From the NCBI GenBank assembly GCA_963169135.1, contig CAUJEQ010000004.1:1-9823 (forward strand): a stretch of 9,823 bases of DNA, given 5' to 3'. Below, piece after piece: positions 5,775 through 9,823 of this stretch. The translations under genes were made by a program, and so were the position numbers. This stretch comes from Chloroflexota bacterium (GTDB taxonomy: Bacteria; Chloroflexota; Dehalococcoidia; Tepidiformales; Tepidiformaceae). The stretch's first letter is position 1. Each line of letters opens with the position of its first letter. Under the pieces are notes generated by a model. The model saw nothing but the letters and a program-made list of their open reading frames with translations, did not search any database and was not told the DNA's origin.

Positions 5775-7855
5775 CGCCCGGCCCCCTCGGCGCCGCTGGC
5801 CGCTTCATGGCCGCCAACCGGCTGGCCGTCATTGCCGTCTGGGTACTGGTGGCTGTTGGGCTCGGCGTGTTCGCGCCGAAGCTGGAGCACGCCCTTTCCG
5901 GCGCGATGTGGGAAGTCGAAGGTTCGGACTCCCTGGCCGCACGTGAGGTCATCGAACGCGAGTTCGGCGGGCTTTCGTCGCAGTCCGCCGTCATCGTCCT
6001 CCAGTCGGGGACGCTGACCTACGAAGACCCGGCCTTCGCGGAGCGCATCGCCGCCGCGACCGCGGTCCTCGCAAGCGAAGAGGCATTCGGCCCGGCCATG
6101 CCGCCGCAGCCGAGCCAGGACGGCAAGACGGTCATGTTGCAGGCCGGCGCGGTTGTCGACCCGACCGAAGCGGTCCGTGCCGCCGGCCGGATCGCGGACG
6201 ATGTCGAGGCGCTTGGCGACGAGCAGGTACTGGTCGCGCTGACCGGTTCGCCCGCCTTCTGGAACGACTTCAACGAGGTCAACCGCGAAGGAATGATGAA
6301 GGCCGAGATGCTGACCTGGCCGATCACCCTGGTGATCCTGGTGATCGCGTTCGGTTCGCTGGCGGCGGCAGGCCTGCCGCTCATGTTGACGGCTGCCGGG
6401 CTCATTTCCGCGATGGGCATCCTCTACGGCGTCACGCAATTCACGGACCTCTCCATCTGGACGCTGAACTTCGCCATCATGTTCGCGCTGGCGCTGGGCA
6501 TCGACTACGCGTTGTTCATCGTCTCCCGCTACCGGGGCGCCATCCACGCTACGCCGGAGGACCCGAAGTTCGCGGTTGCGGTGACGATGGACACGTCCGG
6601 AAAGGCGGTGCTCTTCAGCGGCCTGACGGTGCTCATCAGCCTCTCGGCCATCCTCCTCGTGCCCATCCCGGCGTTCCGGTCGATGGCAGCGGGCATGATG
6701 CTGGCGGTAGCGCTGGTGCTGCTGGCGGCGCTGACGCTATTGCCGGCGGTCATCGGCCCGTGGGTCAATCGCCTTTCGCTCCCGTGGCACACGGCAGGCG
6801 AGCACCGCAGTCCCTGGTGGGCGGCGTTCGCACGGCGCGTGCAGTCGCGGGCGGGCCTGCTGGCCATCGCCTCGACGGTAGTGTTGCTGCTCCTGGCAGC
6901 GCCATTGCTCGACCTGAAAACGGGCATGCCATCCATCTCGGTGCTGCCGGACGACCGCCAGGCGCGGGAGGGCTATGACGCGCTGGCCACGGGCTTCGGT
7001 CCCGGCGCCCCCGGCCCCATCCAGGTCATCGTCCCCGCTGGGACGGACCCGCAGCCGGTCGCGGACGCCGTGAGCGGCACCGAGGGCATCGTGATGGTGT
7101 TCCCGGCGCAACCGGGCGCGGAAGGCGCGAGCCTCATCTCGGCGATGAGCGCCTTCGACCCCTCGAGCGACGAGATCTACAGCCTCGTGAACACACTCCG
7201 CGAAACGCTGCCGGGCAACATCCTGGTCGGCGGACCGGTGGCGGAGAACTACGACCTGGACCAGACGCTGCGCGACCGCGCCCCGATCGTCATCGGGGTG
7301 GTGCTGGTGCTGGGCTTCTTGCTGTTGTTGTTCGCGCTGCAGGCGGTCTTCATCGCCTTCGCCGGCGTGGTCTTCAACCTGCTTTCGGTGGGTGCGGCCT
7401 TCGGTGTTGGGGCGCTCGCGTTCCAGCACGGCTGGGCTGCGGGGCCGATGGGCTTCGAGAGCCAGGGCTACCTGACCTCGTGGGCGCCGCTGTTCTTCTT
7501 CGCCCTCGTGTTCGCCATCTCGATGGACTACACGGTCTTCCTGCTGGCTTCCGCCCGGGAGCACTTCGAGCGCTCGAACGACGCCTCGGAGGCGGTGGAG
7601 GGCGCGCTTGCCCACACGGGGCGGCCAATCGTGGCGGCCGCGGGCGTGATGATCGCGGTGTTCTACACGTTCGCCATCGCGGGCACGCTCCCGATGAAAG
7701 AGATGGGGCTCATCCTCGGCACGGCGGTGCTGATCGACGCGTTCCTCGTCCGCCTGGTGCTCGTGCCGGCGGTCCTCCACCTGGTCGGGCGGCGCGCCTG
7801 GTGGCTCCCGCGCTGGGCCGACCGGATGCTCCCGGACGTGCGCTTCGCCCACTGA
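5771..7855 (+). CDS. MMPL/RND-family membrane transporter
   Basis: A 694-residue MMPL-type exporter of the RND superfamily, driven by the proton gradient; related proteins move lipids, siderophores or hydrophobic toxins. It shows two similar halves: TM1 (about 17-35), an extracytoplasmic domain (40-178), a bundle of five helices (180-335), then TM7 (364-380), a second extracytoplasmic domain (385-500) and a second bundle (503-675). The proton-relay Asp-Tyr pairs seen in MmpL3-type pumps are present in both halves: GIDYALFIVSRYR (D245, Y246) and SMDYTVFLLASAREHF (D586, Y587). Length is normal for the short MMPL type lacking a C-terminal cytoplasmic domain. The ATG at 5771 has GGAGGG at 5-nt spacing. 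Its position behind ArsR suggests inducible export, with a YgaP-like protein encoded downstream. The substrate cannot be told from the sequence. Confidence 0.94.
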   Translation: MTPGPLGAAGRFMAANRLAVIAVWVLVAVGLGVFAPKLEHALSGAMWEVEGSDSLAAREVIEREFGGLSSQSAVIVLQSGTLTYEDPAFAERIAAATAVLASEEAFGPAMPPQPSQDGKTVMLQAGAVVDPTEAVRAAGRIADDVEALGDEQVLVALTGSPAFWNDFNEVNREGMMKAEMLTWPITLVILVIAFGSLAAAGLPLMLTAAGLISAMGILYGVTQFTDLSIWTLNFAIMFALALGIDYALFIVSRYRGAIHATPEDPKFAVAVTMDTSGKAVLFSGLTVLISLSAILLVPIPAFRSMAAGMMLAVALVLLAALTLLPAVIGPWVNRLSLPWHTAGEHRSPWWAAFARRVQSRAGLLAIASTVVLLLLAAPLLDLKTGMPSISVLPDDRQAREGYDALATGFGPGAPGPIQVIVPAGTDPQPVADAVSGTEGIVMVFPAQPGAEGASLISAMSAFDPSSDEIYSLVNTLRETLPGNILVGGPVAENYDLDQTLRDRAPIVIGVVLVLGFLLLLFALQAVFIAFAGVVFNLLSVGAAFGVGALAFQHGWAAGPMGFESQGYLTSWAPLFFFALVFAISMDYTVFLLASAREHFERSNDASEAVEGALAHTGRPIVAAAGVMIAVFYTFAIAGTLPMKEMGLILGTAVLIDAFLVRLVLVPAVLHLVGRRAWWLPRWADRMLPDVRFAH

Positions 7856-7861
7856 CATCCC

Positions 7862-7876
7862 ACGGCGAATCGCCGT
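7862..7876. repeat. short hairpin just after the exporter stop
   Basis: ACGGCG (7862-7867), loop AAT, and CGCCGT (7871-7876) form a 6-bp stem six nt after the exporter TGA. There is no U-tract, so it is more likely an mRNA 3'-end stabiliser or partial attenuator than a full terminator. Its right arm overlaps the heptamer array. Confidence 0.45.
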
Positions 7877-7921
7877 CCGCCATCTACCGTCCACGATTCA
7901 CGATTCACGATTCACGATTTG
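7873..7921. repeat. seven tandem degenerate heptamers inside the operon
   Basis: Read in register from 7873 the spacer is CCGTCCG, CCATCTA, CCGTCCA, CGATTCA, CGATTCA, CGATTCA, CGATTTG. Three central units are identical and all seven share C at position 1 and T at position 4. The run ends against the ribosome site (GAGGGG, 7921-7926) of the next gene. Similar short tandemly repeated heptanucleotides are known from cyanobacterial intergenic DNA. The function is unknown, and copy number could vary by slippage and alter spacing or mRNA structure. Confidence 0.8.
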
Positions 7922-7934
7922 AGGGGTATTTCAA

Positions 7935-8207
7935 ATGAGCTTGCATTCCGAAACTGAAGAACTCGAAGGCAGTGCCTTCTCCCGATTTATGGCATCGAAC
8001 GGCGGCCGAGTCGCACGCGTTGCCCTGGGGGCCACGATCATCGGCACCGGGCTGACCGTAGTCGGCGGTGGGGCTGGCCTGGCTATCGCAGCCTTCGGGC
8101 TGGTGCCGATAGCGACGGGGGTGTTCAACCTCTGTCCGGTCGCACCGGTCTGGGGCGGCCACTTCATCGGGGCGAAGTACTGCGGGACGCGCACGCCAAA
8201 GCAATAA
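7935..8207 (+). CDS. YgaP-like transmembrane domain protein (DUF2892 type)
   Basis: A 90-residue inner-membrane protein with an acidic N-terminus, two closely spaced glycine-rich helices (about 26-44 and 47-65), and the short C-terminal signature FNLCPVAPVWGGHFIGAKYCGTR containing Cys67 and Cys83. The N-terminal part FSRFMASNGGRVARVALG and the CP motif after the second helix match the YgaP-like TM domain (DUF2892). In E. coli this domain is fused to a rhodanese in YgaP and its gene is paired with an ArsR-type regulator, YgaV; here it stands alone, 79 bp after the exporter. GAGGGG lies 8 nt before the ATG. A role in handling sulfur species or membrane redox stress is inferred from that comparison. 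It is the last gene of the operon, followed by a strong hairpin. Confidence 0.85.
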   Translation: MSLHSETEELEGSAFSRFMASNGGRVARVALGATIIGTGLTVVGGGAGLAIAAFGLVPIATGVFNLCPVAPVWGGHFIGAKYCGTRTPKQ

Positions 8208-8233
8208 GCCGGCCGCCAGCCGTGCCCCACCGG

Positions 8234-8260
8234 ACCGCCGGGAGCAGTGCTCCCGGCGGT
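8234..8260. terminator. bidirectional intrinsic terminator
   Basis: ACCGCCGGGAGC (8234-8245) and GCTCCCGGCGGT (8249-8260) form a perfect 12-bp stem around the 3-nt loop AGT. TTTCGGTT follows on the plus strand, so the U-tract is weak. The hairpin lies between two convergent genes, 26 bp after one stop and 5 bp after the other, and can serve both transcripts. Confidence 0.82.
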
Positions 8261-8265
8261 TTCGG

Positions 8266-9069
8266 TTAGCCCCCGTAGCTCACCGCAAGCCCGGCGCGGG
8301 CATCGCTCTGGACGCCGTACTGGGGGATGGGGTAACGCAGGCCGTTCCCCGCGAGCCGCTCCATGCCCGCGATGGCCCGCGGGATGTACTTCGGCGGCAG
8401 CGCCATCAGGAGTTCGTCGTCGAGGACCCCGCCGTAGCGGCGTTCGGCGAAACACGGGATCGAGAGGCTGGGTTCGCCCGTCTTGAGCGCCCGGCCCCAC
8501 GAATCCGCGCACGAAGATTCGCCCACCACGCTCCACTCGAACTTGCGGTAGCCGCTCCACTGGAGGCCGTTAATAAGGATGATCATCTGGCCGGGGGTGG
8601 CGTAGACCAGGCAGATGTCCGGCGGGTCGAGCCGCCCCGAGGTGAGCGGCGAGACGGCCATCGCCTCGTACTGGCCGAAGGGCACGACATCCATGGCGGC
8701 CTGGTGCGCGGCCGAGTCCTCGATGGTCTCGAACCAGACGCCGGCCATGTTCTTGCCGGAGAGCCAGCGGTCGTCGCGGGGAGACAGGCCGATGACCGCG
8801 CTGCACTGCGCGCCGACCAGGTCCTCAACGGTGATTCCGACGGTCCAGCCGAGGCGGGCTGCCTGGGCGACGATCTGGTCGGTGGTGTGGATATCCTTCG
8901 GGCGGCGGATGCGGGGGATCGCCTCCATCCCGGCCCTCGTGGGGAACATCTTCATGCCGATGGGGGTCGTCTTCAGACGAAGCAGGCGGTTCAGGTCCCC
9001 CACGAGGGCGGGCCAGTCGTACTGCTCCGGTTCGTCGATTGCGATCTCGTCTGTGCCAATAACGCTCAC
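8266..9069 (-). CDS. DUF169 family protein (COG2043-like)
   Basis: A 267-residue soluble protein of the DUF169 family, whose biochemical role is not established. Recognisable family features are the N-terminal LNRLLRLKTTPIGMKMF, then VGAQCSAVIGL (C89), PGQMIILINGLQW, VVGESSCADSWGRAL (C187) and LSIPCFAERRYGG (C206) followed by a DDELLMALP segment. The three cysteines in these blocks look like the conserved ones and suggest a metal, cluster or redox role, which is inference. I chose the GTG at 9069, with GGAGG 5 nt upstream, because the reading frame to 9144 adds 25 low-complexity residues with no ribosome site. It diverges from the hydrolase gene across a 77-bp region and converges on the YgaP-like gene at a shared terminator. 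Confidence 0.9.
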   Translation of the reverse strand: MSVIGTDEIAIDEPEQYDWPALVGDLNRLLRLKTTPIGMKMFPTRAGMEAIPRIRRPKDIHTTDQIVAQAARLGWTVGITVEDLVGAQCSAVIGLSPRDDRWLSGKNMAGVWFETIEDSAAHQAAMDVVPFGQYEAMAVSPLTSGRLDPPDICLVYATPGQMIILINGLQWSGYRKFEWSVVGESSCADSWGRALKTGEPSLSIPCFAERRYGGVLDDELLMALPPKYIPRAIAGMERLAGNGLRYPIPQYGVQSDARAGLAVSYGG

Positions 9070-9074
9070 GGTGA

Positions 9075-9079
9075 CCTCC
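9075..9079 (-). promoter_or_regulatory. ribosome binding site fixing the DUF169 start
   Basis: GGAGG on the minus strand lies 5 nt before the GTG at 9069. A longer frame opening at 9144 has no such site and would run through the divergent promoter region. Confidence 0.7.
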
Positions 9080-9096
9080 GCGCGAGAGAGTTGGGC

Positions 9097-9103
9097 TATG
9101 CTA
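9097..9103. promoter_or_regulatory. candidate shared -10 element for divergent genes
   Basis: TATGCTA reads TATGCT on the plus strand (toward the hydrolase) and TAGCAT, one base offset, on the minus strand (toward DUF169). No good -35 is visible at 17 nt for either direction; GTGACC (9071-9076) is 20 nt from the plus -10. A small stem, CCCGC/GCGGG (9109-9113, 9116-9120), lies between this element and the hydrolase ribosome site. Confidence 0.3.
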
Positions 9104-9146
9104 CCCCTCCCGCAGGCGGGCCGCGCATATCGCGCCAGGAGCACCC

Positions 9147-9823
9147 ATGCCGACCGCGACCGTCCGCGATGCGACGTACTACTACATCGACGAGGGCGCC
9201 GGAGACCCGATCCTCTTCATCCACGGGCTGACCTGGGACCACACGCTCTGGGACAACCAGGTGGCCGCGCTCAAAGACAGCTACCGCTGCATCGCTGTCG
9301 ACCTCATCGGGCACGGGCAGACGCCGGACGTGGACCACGAGTACTCGTTCTTCGACCTGGCGGACTACATGGCGGCATTCCTGCATTCGATCGGCATCCC
9401 GAAGGCGCACATCGTCGGGCTTTCGATGGGCGGGATGACAGCGATGCCGATGGCGCTCGAACACCCGCACAGCGTCCGCAGCCTCGCCCTGCTCGATACG
9501 GACGCGCAGCCGGAATCGGCGGAGAAGGTGGCGGCCTACGGGCAGCTCGGTCAGGCCGTGCTGGCGATGGGCTGGCAGGCGGTGGCGGAGCCGGTCGCGA
9601 ACATCCTCTTCGGGGCGCCCTATCTTTCGGACCCCGCGCGCAAGGCAGCGGTCGTCGAGAAGCTCGCCGCGAACGACATGGAAGCGGTTGCCGGGCGGGC
9701 GCTGCGGACGGTCACGAACCGGGTGGACGTGCTCGACCGGCTGGGGATCATCTCGGTGCCAACCACGGTGATCGTTGGGGAGCTGGACATTGCCACGACC
9801 CCCGACCGGGCGGAGGCGATCGC
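9147..9823 (+). CDS. alpha/beta hydrolase, 3' end cut by the window
   Basis: The first 225 residues of an alpha/beta-hydrolase-fold enzyme. Visible are YIDEGAGDPILFIHGLTW with the HG oxyanion motif (H26, G27), the VDLIGHGQT strand-loop (51-59), and the nucleophile elbow GLSMGG (Ser93). A cap region follows, then VPTTVIVGELD with the likely acid Asp214. The catalytic His should lie beyond the right edge. This pattern fits 3-oxoadipate enol-lactonase-like esterases or lactonases, but the substrate cannot be assigned. The ATG at 9147 has GGAG 5 nt upstream. It diverges from the DUF169 gene across a short region that probably holds both promoters. Confidence 0.93.
   Translation, partial: MPTATVRDATYYYIDEGAGDPILFIHGLTWDHTLWDNQVAALKDSYRCIAVDLIGHGQTPDVDHEYSFFDLADYMAAFLHSIGIPKAHIVGLSMGGMTAMPMALEHPHSVRSLALLDTDAQPESAEKVAAYGQLGQAVLAMGWQAVAEPVANILFGAPYLSDPARKAAVVEKLAANDMEAVAGRALRTVTNRVDVLDRLGIISVPTTVIVGELDIATTPDRAEAI

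Noticed and set aside
5756..7894. Two long minus-strand frames (5756-6547 and 6737-7894)
   Set aside because: Both are shadows of the MMPL gene, rich in Arg, His, Asp and Gln without structure.
8704..9231. 175-codon plus-strand frame opposite DUF169
   Set aside because: It is antisense to DUF169 and runs across the hydrolase start in the wrong frame.

Overview
The window is GC-rich bacterial DNA with GTG and TTG starts, a monoderm-style Tat-exported lipoprotein with a Thr/Pro/Gly linker, and promoters placed so close to start codons that some mRNAs look leaderless. This fits Chloroflexota (Dehalococcoidia-like) best, though no marker gene confirms it and a high-GC actinobacterium cannot be excluded. 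No rRNA, tRNA, CRISPR array or phage gene was seen.

Layout. 1-1043 is a small mobile or repetitive island: two complete and one partial copy of a 110-bp tandem repeat, a REP-associated (IS200-like, HUH/Y1) transposase gene reading leftward (821-288), then a gene-poor stretch with hairpins. 1044-1250 is a small cysteine-containing protein of unknown function. 1276-5169 is a leftward peptide/nickel-type ABC uptake operon (binding protein, DppB-like permease, DppC-like permease) with no ATPase gene in view. 5170-5369 is a divergent control region.

5370-8207 is a rightward module: an ArsR-type regulator with a probable leaderless mRNA and an operator-like dyad inside its promoter, a possible 13-codon leader peptide overlapping the next start by ATGA, an MMPL/RND-type exporter, a run of degenerate heptamers, and a small YgaP-like two-helix membrane protein. 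A perfect 12-bp stem terminator closes it. 8266-9069 (leftward) is a DUF169 protein. It diverges from an alpha/beta hydrolase (9147 onward) that runs off the right edge without its catalytic histidine.

How the genes work together. The ABC operon imports oligopeptides or similar solutes and must borrow ATPases from elsewhere. The ArsR-MMPL-YgaP set looks like an inducible export or stress module; it resembles E. coli ygaV-ygaP in pairing an ArsR regulator with a YgaP-type membrane domain, with an MMPL pump inserted. The least explained parts are the nested hairpin repeat beside the transposase, the leader-peptide/ATGA arrangement before the pump, and the heptamer array inside the operon.
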